A DNA stretch of 64,000 bases from Leptodontidium sp. MPI-SDFR-AT-0119 (taxonomy: Eukaryota > Ascomycota > Leotiomycetes > Helotiales > Leptodontidiaceae). The first letter of the stretch is position 1; each line of letters opens with the position of its first letter. Below, piece after piece: positions 11,292-22,052 of the stretch. The position numbers and the translations under genes were made by a program. Under the pieces are notes generated by a model. It had not been told where the DNA came from. It did not search any database and saw only the letters and a program-made list of their open reading frames with translations. The stretch lies in NCBI GenBank assembly GCA_020726505.1, contig JAHLEZ010000011.1:1426001-1490000 (forward strand). Direction: 5' to 3'.

Positions 11292-13392
11292 CTTGAATTT
11301 TCTGATGGAATCAGAGCTACAACAAAAACTCCAATTGGGGATTCAACGAGGCAAAAAACAGATAAGGGAGGTAAAAGATTGGGTTCCTTGAGACTTTTAA
11401 GGAAGGATTCTGGAAGCTTTTCGAGTCAAAATACAAGCCCCACCCTATCTGATGATGAGGTCAAGCCCAATTTCGGGAAAAGATGCAGAAAGCTTCCCTC
11501 AAACCACCAATTCTTCGACACCGCCGGTCAGGTACCTACTCACCAGATAGGTAGGTCCTGGTCCTGGTAGGATTCATCGGATGCGTGGAAAGCTTCCATC
11601 CAGGCCAGAAACTTTACTGAGTGGAGCGGGAGATTGGACAGAGAACAGGAACGGCTTCTCAATGGTCACGGGCAGGAAAGCTTCTTTCATTGCCCTTCTA
11701 GCGTGACGGCAGGTCTTGTTACCATAGGGGTTCCTTGAGTGAAGCTTTCGACGTTTCTCATGAAGCTTAGGTAGAAAGGGACAACACGAAATTCGCATGG
11801 TGCAGTCATTGGCGATGGCGACGATGAGGACCAATTTTCCTATTCGAGTGGACTGATTGCGTGCTCCCGTTAGGTGTATCCAGCAGGAGGGTGAGAACAA
11901 AATAATCGATCTTTTCTGCGGACATCTTCTCCCGATTCTACTCTCCTCTGCGAAGGGGTTGTTATTTGTTTTCTCGACGATAACGTTACGAAGTCGCATT
12001 GTGCAGGGATCCATAAGTGCCCGTGTTCAAGCTTTGAAGCTGCCAGCCCATCCCATGTCCACCTTCCTACCCGGGTCCCGCTGTAGTCTTGGAAGATATT
12101 GGATATGTCCATAACATTGAAGTTGGCGCGCCCAGATTTTAAAGAAATTGAAGGCTACTGTTGTTAATGTCGTCCGAAGATTTTGTAACATTGGGTGATT
12201 CTCCTGGTGTGGGGTGCCGCACAGTCGTTGAAGCTTCTCAACCATTGTGACCTGCGAACTTTATTTATCTAAGTAAAGTCAAAAGTACCATTCCCAATTG
12301 GCCACTAGCGTCCAAACATACTCTCATCTCCTTGTAAAAATTATTATTTTTTATCCTAGAGAGCTTTAATTCTTTGTTGCTGCCGATTGTTTCCAATTCA
12401 AATCCAGCCTGGGTTGTTCCATGTTTGAAAATCCAGTCTTCAATCTTTCTATTCAAGACCCTGGGTCTTCTTCCCGGGTTTGTGTAATTCCCTTTCTTGC
12501 CTCAAAAACGACTAGTAATCAATTCATTCAATGTGGAGTGATAAGTAAACCTATACCTCCCCCAGGTACGTAGTCGGAAATCGTTCTCAAGTCCTCGCTA
12601 AATTATGTATCATTGCCATTCATCCCAGGGTTGCAGTCTTAGCATTGTAGAAAGCCCTCACGAATTCAAATAGTTTACTAGTAACCAAATCAAAAATAAG
12701 AAATACGGAGTTAATGTTACCGTTATCTGAAATTAACATGATCAATATCCAAAATTAAAGCTTGCGTTCGTTTGAAGTGTTACAAGTATCGTGACCCACC
12801 GAGGTTGAAGTTTGTTGACTTCTCGCTTCGTCACTCGTTGCCAACGACCTTTTTTCTCTGTGCCTCTCATGCTCAGAAGCCAGGAGCTCCAGTAAATGAG
12901 CTCTTCATTACTCCACTTCTTAAGGTTAGCCCATGAGGTGAGCCTCCCTACCGAGCGACGTCTTACCCCTTTTTCCAGAAATCTTAATTGACGAGACTAT
13001 TTGCTCTAGAGTCGGACTCTGTTTTTAAGGGCTAGGTAGCTAACCTTACTCGCAAGCCATAGGAAATCTCAAATTAGAAGATTCAATATCTAGAAGATGA
13101 ATCCAACAATCCTGTATTATCTCGGCACTATTCTCACTCATAGTAATCAACATTGCTGCCAATTTTCCAAAGCTCGTTCACGAGTAAGTCTCCAAGGAAG
13201 CATTTTGATGTGCTAAATGTAGAAGTCGTCACATTCACACATATTGGTTTAGAACTATATAACTTCGCTCTACAGAGTGATAAAATTTTCGTTAAATACA
13301 AAAAAGTCGGAACTTGCGGTAGCGAGCATTTCGTGAGGGCTTGTCCAACACAGTCCTCGCTTGCACTTCTAAGACTATGATATACTGGCATC
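11292..13392. other. Long intergenic region, no gene seen
   Basis: These 2.1 kb contain no frame with recognisable protein content. Between 11412 and 12236 the palindrome AAGCTT occurs eight times. From about 12250 to 13100 the base composition turns AT-rich. It may be old non-coding or decayed sequence; no terminal repeats or transposase fragments were recognised. Confidence 0.4.
11412..12236. repeat. Cluster of AAGCTT palindromes
   Basis: AAGCTT starts at 11412, 11490, 11590, 11678, 11742, 11763, 12029 and 12231. Several copies lie in a longer GAAAGCTTCC or GAAGCTTC context, so neighbouring bases are shared too. About 0.2 copies would be expected by chance in this length. Some copies have a GAA-NN-TTC form like a heat-shock element half-site pair, but this is only a resemblance. 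Confidence 0.5.
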
Positions 13393-14814
13393 TCATGAGA
13401 AGTGAGGGAGGTACGTTGTCCACTCGACAGTATCATAGACTCCAACTGGCAAAGAGGAGAAGGTGTAAAACACAAGGACAATCAGACCGATCCGAGAAAC
13501 CGTGTACAAAACAACAATCATGGCTACAATTATGGTAGTGAAAAGCCCCACCATGTCATAGAATGAGGTGGAGCTGGTCTCCAGAATTTCCGTAAGGCAT
13601 CCCATTAAGAACGTCAAACTCATGGCGAGAGGGCCGGAAGCTGTCGATGTGATTCCAAAGATCCTCCAGAGCGTGCGGCTAACCGGCCTAGGAAACTCCC
13701 AATTCCACGCAGCAAGGTGTATGGCTGAGAAAAGCGTGGCAATGGTATTCACGATGATCGTTCGAATATTTCTTTCCCCAACCCCCCTATGAAATGCGAA
13801 CCCGAAAAGAGCAAACGCATCTTTAAAAACTATTTCTGGTCGTTTCTTCCAGGCTTCGGATGGGTCTGCTCCTCGACCTTGGACGATTGTGACATGTTCA
13901 ACATCGAAAGGCTTGTGCCACCAGAAGCCATACATAACGATAGCACACAAAACATACGCAGTACTGGCCAGCTCCAATTCGCTGATAGGAAGCCCTGCCG
14001 AGACTCTAGCTATGCTCTGGATCACTAGCCATGTTGATTGGACAATGGCGAATGTTTTGGTGAAGAAGTCAGACTTGCTGCGATCGCTAATATCGTCTTC
14101 CGTTATAATCGGGGAGTTTTGTTCCTTGCATAGTTTCACTATAAGATAGTTAGTGTTCCCGTTCAGACTGACAAGATTATCGACTACATCAGGATGTTTG
14201 GGAAGCGTGGATTGGATGTATGTACCATATGTTGTCAAGTCCGACTCGTACAATTCTTCACGGTTTCCCTCCCTTGACTTGAATGCTTCTTGTCGTCCTT
14301 CCATTGAACCTTCCTGACTTCTTCCAGAAGTAACCGCAAAACCACCAGCCACAGCATAAAATCCATGCGTCAGAGTCAGCTCCTCACCAGGAAACTCCAG
14401 CCTCGCCTTCCAAACCTCCGCCCGTGCATTCATATACTGGCAACAAGCGATCGCGACCCCAATCTCAGGCGCAATCAAAACCAGCGCCATCCACTTAATC
14501 TTCCTCAGATGTTTCCGTATTATCAACCATTCCGGCCTATACGGAACTCCCCACCTCTTCGTCCTCCGCCAACCAGCCTGATTCTCCTCAAAGCTCGAGA
14601 TGTTCAAATGTAGACATTTGTACGTGCAGACGAGTAAAACAGATGCACAGCTCCAGATGATATCCATCGTGCTTCGTCCATCGGGTGAGGATTTCCAGCC
14701 GATGCGGTCCTTGGATGTATCGGTGGCTGTGCTGTTGCCTGTCGCATTGTGGGTTTGCGCGGCAACGATGTTGATGTAGAGATATAGGAATGTAGTTATG
14801 AATATAAAGGACAT
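13393..14814 (-). CDS. Polytopic membrane protein, unknown role
   Basis: A single open frame. I chose the ATG at 14814, giving 473 residues, because it begins with a credible signal sequence (MSFIFITTFLYLYINIVAA) followed by an N-glycosylatable Asn-Ala-Thr; an ATG at 14952 would add 46 residues. After it come SPDGRSTMDIIWSCASVLLVCTYK and about eight further hydrophobic segments, a soluble loop with YGTYIQS and NYLIVKLC, WWHKPFDVEH, and a terminal VYDTVEWTTYLPHFS. I associate this pattern with a large family of uncharacterised mould membrane proteins, often found near heterokaryon-incompatibility or NACHT genes, but I know of no defined function. The gene starts with TTG if extended to 15069, so the longest frame is not the real protein. 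Confidence 0.75.
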   Translation of the reverse strand: MSFIFITTFLYLYINIVAAQTHNATGNSTATDTSKDRIGWKSSPDGRSTMDIIWSCASVLLVCTYKCLHLNISSFEENQAGWRRTKRWGVPYRPEWLIIRKHLRKIKWMALVLIAPEIGVAIACCQYMNARAEVWKARLEFPGEELTLTHGFYAVAGGFAVTSGRSQEGSMEGRQEAFKSREGNREELYESDLTTYGTYIQSTLPKHPDVVDNLVSLNGNTNYLIVKLCKEQNSPIITEDDISDRSKSDFFTKTFAIVQSTWLVIQSIARVSAGLPISELELASTAYVLCAIVMYGFWWHKPFDVEHVTIVQGRGADPSEAWKKRPEIVFKDAFALFGFAFHRGVGERNIRTIIVNTIATLFSAIHLAAWNWEFPRPVSRTLWRIFGITSTASGPLAMSLTFLMGCLTEILETSSTSFYDMVGLFTTIIVAMIVVLYTVSRIGLIVLVFYTFSSLPVGVYDTVEWTTYLPHFS

Positions 14815-15324
14815 CTTGTGAGTGCAACTTGTACCGATGAGCAGATTTGCGAGAGAAGGATATATGCAGGACAGAAGGAAGAAGAAAAAATCAAGGTAGA
14901 CAGTAGATAAGGAAGGCAATTTGAATGTATGTCCAGCGCTTGCTGGAGACATTGGAGGCTCAGCCTCGTGGCGTGCAGGAGCTGAGCTGGAAAGGCTAAG
15001 CCGCAGTCGTGAGGCAGTTTTGCTGTCGGGTTCGATGAGTGGCAGAGAGGTTTTTGGAGGGCAACACAAAGTTTGCTAGCGTATGCAGGCTTGCTTTTAT
15101 ATTCTCCTGGAGAAGTTGCGAGGCTCTCGACCCCTCGGTATGCTAAAATGGGGTCCGGAGAGAGGGATGAGGAATATACTGGAGCACATGCATTTTATAT
15201 TCGTGATGCTATAAACCCTATATTCTGTGACCACAGACGCCGCCCAAAATGCCCTGTTATTTCCCAGAAACCCACTTTATCATTCGTAAAAATTGGGTAT
15301 AAGAACTCCTCCTTTCACTCTTCT

Positions 15325-17155
15325 CTAATCAGGCTGAACAATACCCAACCCAAGAAGAGTTAATGTAGCAATATTCATGAACGCAATAATGACCCAGATG
15401 AGTCCCCCAGCAATCGCAGTAGGCCAGTTGTTAGCCAGGCTAACCTTCGGGCTCTCAGGCTCAACTCTTTCCAGATCACCGAGGTCCATTGTAGCAAATG
15501 TCTCTGCACTGGCTCCGCTCTCCGTCTCAACCATCATGTATTTGTTGAAGTTGGTGTACCAAATGAGTGGAAATGTCAGGAAAATCAGTGCAACGGACAG
15601 CACAACGTTGGCTCCGTTCAAAGCAGCTGCTACACCATCTCGTCCCAATACGGCTGCGATGATGATACCAGGGATGAGAGCGACGACTCGGGTTATGAGA
15701 CGACGATAGAATGGCTTAATGGTCCAGTTGAAAGCTCCTTCGAATACCATCTGACCTGCCATTGTAGCTACAATGCCTGCACTGATACCAGAGAACAGCA
15801 AGGACAGCGCAAAGATAGTGCCCGCAGCCTTGGAGATGGTTTCTTGAAAGAGGTCGTACATACCCCAGAGGTCGGCCTCTCCTGCTTCCTCAGTTAACGA
15901 TGCCGCTGCGATGATGAGAATCGCCGAGTTGACGAAGATGGAGATGATGAAAAGTGTTATGATGAGCTCGGCGATCGAATAGTTCATGCAGGCTTTGATG
16001 GCCGAGAGAGATGGCTTGTACAGCTTGAGAGCAGAAGGTCTTGAACTGTTTAAAGTCTCTTTGTATGTGTCGTTTCTGACATCGAATTCGCGAAGGCGAG
16101 GTTGAGCGAGACCTGTTCCTAGGTAGATGGTGTGCGGCATGAGAGTTCCTCCTAGGATGGCACATGATTGGTACAATCTGTAAGATTTAGCTCTCCATAT
16201 GGTAGATAGTTTTGTGGAACAATGCTTACCCTTCGCCTTGAAAGACAGCTTTGGATGGTAAGAAGCCCTTGAAAACATGCCCAACCGGGGTGTCTTTGAT
16301 ATACGAGAGCTCAATACAGAAACAGATGAAGATCGCTATAACAAAGGTCCCAACAAAAAGCTCAAAGATCCGAAGACCCCTCAATGATCCATCTGGTCGG
16401 TAGAAGTAGAGGATGAAAAGCGTATCTACAATCGATAGAGCGCAACCAGCCGTCAATGGGATTTTTGGAATGAGAATGTTGATGGCAATGGCAGTTCCAA
16501 TGACTTGTCCAATGTCAGTTGCAATGATCGATGCCTCCGCAATGAACCAAAGTCCAATGTTGAGCCATCTTGGGAGATGAGCCTTGTTCATCTGTGCTAA
16601 ATCCATGCCAGTAACTGAGCCCAGCTTGACCGATAGAGACTATTATGGCTACATCAGTACGTTGTAATTGAACGTTGTGATTGAACTTACCTGGAGGAAG
16701 ATTGCGATCAGATTAGAAATCAGGACCATAAACAAGAGCTTGAACTTGAATTGGACACCGGAAGAGATCGAGGTTTGGAAGTTGTCGGGATCGATGTATG
16801 CTACACTGATGATGCCTGCAGGTCCAACGAACTTGCCAAACTTCACCATGACAGCAGCATACTTGCGGATACTCTGCTTAGAGAAAGCATCTCGCAAGCT
16901 CTGTGCGTAGTCCCCTGGATGAAGTTGTCGCCGCTCTGTATCTTGAAACTCAACGACAACGTCCGAATTTCCCTTCTTCTCGTCGTACATGACTTGAGAT
17001 TTGTCTTTCACATCTGATGAAGAGACTGTGTTAGAGACACGCTCAACCCTGTCGATATTTGAAGCCATTGAGCGGCTGGGGAAAGAGGGGTGCGGAAGAC
17101 CGTTGAACTGGAAGTTGCGGCTGGGAACTCGAGCAAACCTGAAGCTCCCAAGCAT
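15325..17155 (-). CDS. NRAMP-family metal transporter (Smf-like)
   Basis: Three exons, 17155-16691, 16639-16230 and 16177-15325, give 575 residues, the same size as yeast Smf1. Introns have GT...AG ends in the expected phases. Protein features: a hydrophilic N terminus, the TM1 metal-binding motif as YIDPDNFQTS (DPDN where many members have DPGN), the TM6 motif GGTLMPHTIYLG with Met-Pro-His, and about 11 membrane segments in all. NRAMP proteins carry Mn2+, Fe2+ and related ions with protons across plasma, endosomal or vacuolar membranes. The start could be Met1 at 17155 or the later MASNIDRVERV at 17068; the latter begins closer to the conserved part. Ubiquitin-adaptor control by Bsd2, as in yeast, cannot be read from the sequence. 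Confidence 0.92.
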
Positions 17156-18495
17156 GGGGATGTCAACAGTTCATATCAAACCTTCACGGGAAAGAGCTGC
17201 AACAAGGGTGTCCTCGAAAGGCTCGGCAAGCCAAAAGATTAGATAGTAGAAGCAAAGTGATGGGATTCAGACCACTCATGTCTTGTAATTACTCCCGGTC
17301 GTGCATGAGACCCCTACCATGGGACTTTGCAATACCCAACCAACGCAGCATTGCTTTTTGATAGACCGCCCTGGATCCAGAACCAGCTGTAGCAAACGCC
17401 ACGGGCACAGAAATTCGACAGGAAACTAGTCTGCATGTAGGGAAATTAATGCACTCGGTTGCACGAAAGACTTGGATATGCAGCAGTTTCGAAGCACGGC
17501 AGCACGAGAAGCAAAAGGCCAAGACTGACCGGTCCAGTAAGTCCAGACCGCGTCGTCCAGCCGTTTCCTTGTCCCGGAAGGGCTAAAGTGGCTTGATGGC
17601 ATTCGAGCTGGATATCGATCATGGGTGGTTATAGACGCCACATGCATTTGATTGGGAGGACTGACCTGCCCGGACAAATCAGACAAAGCTCCGAATTCGT
17701 GTTCGCGGCACAGCTGAGGGGAGTTATCATCGATCTTCCTATTCTGGTCTAGTCACTTTGTTGGGAGGTGTGACGCCAGAGTCTTAAAAACGTAACAAAA
17801 TGAGAAATGCATATGTTGGAAGAGAGGTCCAAGTAATAAACGACAGGATCTTAGTTCATTTTTTAGCTCTAGATCTTCCGTCTAGGTCTATTTTGGTTGT
17901 TAACATCTAGCTTCTAGAATCTTGGGAGTGGTTTTAGCTGAAAGAAAGGTTGCCGAGTGAGCTAAAACAGTCAAGCTTAAGCTTATTTCATCTGTGCGCT
18001 ATCAACTCCAGATACCCCTGAATATCTGCCCGTTCCTAATCTGTCACAGTCGCGTACCAAAAGCGGTAACGTGAAGCTTTTCAATATTGCTTTGAATGCC
18101 GTTATCGCCAGAGGTGAAAGGTGGCGTATGGTCGACAGCAATGCTTGCTTCAGTGAAGGCTGAAGCTGGCAAGTCAAGTGAAGTACAGTAGTGCTCCCCA
18201 AGTTCCTGCATCCCCTTCCTCGCGCCTAGCCGCATAATATTGCATTTCAAAGTTCATCACTTTCCATCTCCCTCTTTCTCTTATGTCTTCCGATTCGTTA
18301 TGAGCAGTTCTTTTTCTTCCTCAATATGTCTGGCAGTCAATAAGTCAGAAGATTCACGTTTACGTTGTACCTCGAAGTACCCTATTTGTACGCCCCTTTC
18401 GGGAAGGTATCACTCTACGGGTGGCCATTAATATATACCTCGACCCCTCCTCTCGGTCCAACCTTCACGGCAGCTCGACACAAAGACTGCTCACG
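17156..18495. other. Divergent intergenic region
   Basis: These 1.3 kb separate the divergent NRAMP and CaCA exchanger genes. Both are ion transporters, and both promoters must lie here. Pyrimidine-rich DNA precedes 18496. No other gene is supported. Confidence 0.45.
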
Positions 18496-19796
18496 ATGGT
18501 CAACACGGACAATGTCGCGTTCAACATCGCAGCCTTTATCGGCGGGCTCTTCGTCCTCGAGTTCGGCGCGGACAAGTTCATCGATCACACAGCGAAAATA
18601 GCTTCACGGACCGGAATACCACCTACGCTGATTGCTCTCTTGACAGCTGGAGCAGAATGGGAAGAGGTGTGTTCAAGCCAATCTTCCAATACCCAACAGC
18701 CGAAGTACTAACCTCTTCCCAGCTCGTGGTAGTAGTCGCAGCCATCTCCCAGAAACAATCGCCCCTCGCCTTGGGTAACATCCTAGGAAGCAGCATATCG
18801 AATATATTGGGCGCCTTCTCCCTCGGCCTGATCTTCTCTCGGTCCGCGATAACCTTCGATCGTTCCGCGAAGATATACACTGGGGTTCTGCTAGGCCTGA
18901 CAACCTTCTTCACGATATTTATCCTCTTCTTCGAATCACTTGGCAGGATCGGCGGCGGATTGTTGCTGGTTACATTCGGGCTATACATCACATCAATCGC
19001 ATGGGCAATCTACAAAGGCATCGTGTCGCCGCCGGTGGATTCAGACAGCGATTCAGACAGCGACTCGTCCGACGATTCAGACTCGGATTCAGACGACGAG
19101 AACGACTCTGTGCCTTTAAAGGAGAACCCAGCTCACAGACACACGCATCTGCAGGTCCGCAGAAACTCTAGCTCGAGTGGCACATCAACGTTACACGATC
19201 TCGAAAGCGGGCAACATACAGGCGTTCCACCATCGCCCGCGAACCCACCCGATCACCACGATGGAGGGCTGCACAAGGATATCTTCGACGAGATCAACCC
19301 CTCGCCCTTGCAGACCGTCAAGCGTGGAAGCCACAGCACGCTCTACCACCTCGTACATCTCACATTGGGCTTCCTCGCACTCTCGCTAAGTGGATACATC
19401 CTCTCGCACAGTATCACAACTCTGTCTGTGGAGTTCTCACTCTCCTCCACCCTCCTCGGCATAACGCTCCTCTCCTTCGCCACCACCCTCCCCGAGAAAC
19501 TCGTCTCCATCTTCTCCGCCAAACGCGGCGAGTCAGGTATCGTAGTAGCCAACACAGCCGGCTCGAACATCTTCCTCGTCACACTCTGTGCCGGCGTCTT
19601 ATACCTCACCGGGGACATCGCAAGCTTAAAAGGCAGCGTGACATTATTCGAGATCGGGTGCATGTGGGGAAGTAGTGTAGTCCTTTTCGGAATTGTGATG
19701 TTTGGAGGCAAGAGGTGGATGGGCTGGGCGTTATTTGGGGCGTATATCGCGTTTATTGTTTGTGAGTTTACGATGAATAGGGATATTGATGTTTGA
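18496..19796 (+). CDS. CaCA-family cation/Ca2+ exchanger
   Basis: Two exons, 18496-18666 and 18723-19796, encode 414 residues; the intron has GTGTGT, a CTAAC near 18709 and AG at 18721-18722. The protein has two clusters of about five membrane segments, each with an alpha repeat. Repeat one reads TAGAEWEELVVVVAAI, then GNILGSSISNILGAFSLG; repeat two reads LLSFATTLPEKLVSIFSA, then ANTAGSNIF. The Glu-Leu and Glu-Lys positions plus the paired Gly-Ser-Asn are the ion-binding elements of Na+/Ca2+ and K+-dependent exchangers. Between the halves lies a cytosolic loop with a long run of Asp and Ser (about residues 185-207), then His-rich and phospho-acceptor-rich sequence. The ion specificity cannot be read; vacuolar, Golgi or plasma membrane are all possible. 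Repeat one lacks the usual Pro before Glu. Confidence 0.88.
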
Positions 19797-20532
19797 GGAG
19801 TCAAGGGATGAGAGATAATACCATTTTGTACGTGTATATGCACATGGAGATGTAGATTAGATAATGAATGCGCACGCATGCCACGACCACCCACCTAGTC
19901 TCCATCAAGTGACACAAGGAATTCTCTTAAGGCCTTTCGCAGATGGGTTTTGAAACTGTCAAGTCGACCAGATGACAACTAGATCACCTAGTGCGAGTCT
20001 ATGGCCTTTGCTTCCTTCTCTTTACACCAGGCAGAACCACTATACCGAAGTCAAGAATGCGTGATATCAGCCAACCACCGCTTGACTCCGCAACGGCTAA
20101 TCCGTCATTAAACTAAACCTCTCCTGCTTGAATGCTCTCGCGAAGTTAAGTTCTGTCCAGTTGCCCATATTCCACTCTTGCGCTCCCTGTTGGCTCATGT
20201 TATATGTGGATGTTGTTTGAGTCGCATGTATAGGTTGCAAGATTCAAGTATGTTGCAAGAGACTTGAGATTACTTTAGCTGGCGTTTCACTACACAAAGG
20301 CACTGAAGGCACGATGCGATTTCAGGAAATATTTTCACTTTAAGACATATCTTTACAATCAGACAAATCAGTGGGAATCAGGATTCAGTAAGCGATATCA
20401 ATTGTTATGAGGAAAGCCCAAGCCAAACACAAAGCAATTTAGTCCTTCGCAATCCTTCCCATCATCTACCCCCATGCCCCCATACCAATACCAATGACTC
20501 CGTCATGCTAATTTACAGCTCATGAAATTCTT
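19797..20532. other. Convergent intergenic region
   Basis: This is 3' flanking DNA of two convergent genes. No coding sequence or notable repeat is seen. Confidence 0.4.
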
Positions 20533-22052
20533 CTATGCAGCAGGAGTAATGTTCTGGTATTTCTCTGGTCGCTGAACAGCACCGAATTGCTTGTTGCCCT
20601 GGTCGAAAATCTACACAACCGTAAGCGAGGTCAGAAAAAGGGAGCGGTAGATTTACAGCATAGATGCCCTTCAAGACAGTATCGCCAAGAATATCGAACG
20701 TCATGTCGCCTCTGCTCTGAATACCGCCGTACACTGTGCCGTTACCTACATCTGCAAATCCAAGGTCCTCCTTTTGGATGACGAACTGCTTGTCACCGAT
20801 AGCGATCGTTACATCCGGGAGCTGATCAACGGTAGTATCGGAAGGATACACCCAGCCTTGATTCTGCTGGTCGTACTTTGCATCTTTGATGGCACCATAA
20901 ACTGCCTCGCAGACGGCATCAGAGACCAGGGCAAGGGTAGTTCCAGTGTCCATAATAGCAGTATTTCCGGCCTGGGAGACAGCCTTGCCATTCACAACTG
21001 TGGAGGCAGAGTCGATCGTCCAGAAGCCTTGAGAGCTATCGACAGGAGTGTAGTAGATTTCTTGTCCAGATGCAGTAATAGTGGGCTTGTCAATATAGCC
21101 AAAGGTGTAGAAACCTTCGCCTTTGTCTGGCTCGTTTGCATCACGCCATGAACCAAGCTTAGCAGTGAACAGCTCGGCGGATTCGGGGATATCTTGTTGA
21201 GCAATCACTTCACGGGGTCAGTCCTATGCCTCGAAAATTTGGAGGCCTGGTAGAAGGCGTGAATATGCAGAAACACTAGGTGGTTTACTCACTATTTTCA
21301 ACGGGTGTTTTTACGGCCTTAGGTTCAACAGTGTTGATTGCTCCAAAAGCAAGACCCAGAAGCCCATCACCAACGCTTGAAGCGAACTGAGCTGAAATAT
21401 TCTTGGCAAGTTCAATGGACTGTCCTTTGATTTTCAAATTGCCAAGAACAACATTGTCTGTACCAACGGTTCCCGAGGCAGAGGAGCTATCGCCATATGA
21501 GATTTTCCATGTGGATCCGGAACTGGCCTTGAAGGTGGATGACTTTGTAGCATCGTAGATGACATGTCCAGCTTTCTTGCCAGAAGTTTGGGTGGCTGCT
21601 GGGAGTTGATTAGACCAGACCTATGTTGATGTTAGCTCATGGCAAGAAATGCAACTCAAGCTCGGAGTCGCCTCTAGAGTAGATCATACCCAAAGATCTG
21701 CAGAGCCCGTGTCGAAGTCGAGCATAAGAGTCTGAGCTGGGGTACCAATCTTGACAGGGCAGAGGTAGAGGGCATCGTTTTGCTGGTCTTCTGCGGGAAC
21801 CTCACTTGTCTGGCTGGAATATGCATCCAACTTCTTGACTAGAGTACGAGGAGTTGCTGATTTGCCGCCTATCTTGCTGAGAAGTCCTTGGTGGCCGGAC
21901 TCAGAAGCTTTGTTCAGTTGAACGTAAGGTCCTGGTTGAGTGGGTTGGAAGCCCCATTTTTGCAGAAGGTAGACGTAAGACTTGAGACCGTTCTTTTGGT
22001 ATTTTTTGTTGGTGACAATCTTGATCTTCTGCAAGCCTTGGAGGGTAGACAT
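20533..22052 (-). CDS. Pepsin-like aspartic protease, no signal peptide
   Basis: Four exons, 22052-21690, 21620-21293, 21207-20657 and 20610-20533, give 439 residues. All three introns have GT...AG ends. The two catalytic motifs of family A1 are clear: [12 protein letters not shown] (Asp114) and [12 protein letters not shown] (Asp317). The flap region [16 protein letters not shown] and the C-terminal [18 protein letters not shown] are also typical. The N terminus ([19 protein letters not shown]) is basic and hydrophilic; no signal peptide is present, while a propeptide-like region does follow. Either the enzyme is intracellular or exported by another route, or a signal-coding exon lies upstream. 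No upstream exon was found: the 22053-22400 stretch has no hydrophobic ATG-started frame that could be spliced in. Confidence 0.9.

Noticed and set aside
11574..12014. Minus-strand frame of 146 codons in the AAGCTT cluster
   Set aside because: No recognisable motif, no splice context and no leader features; probably chance.
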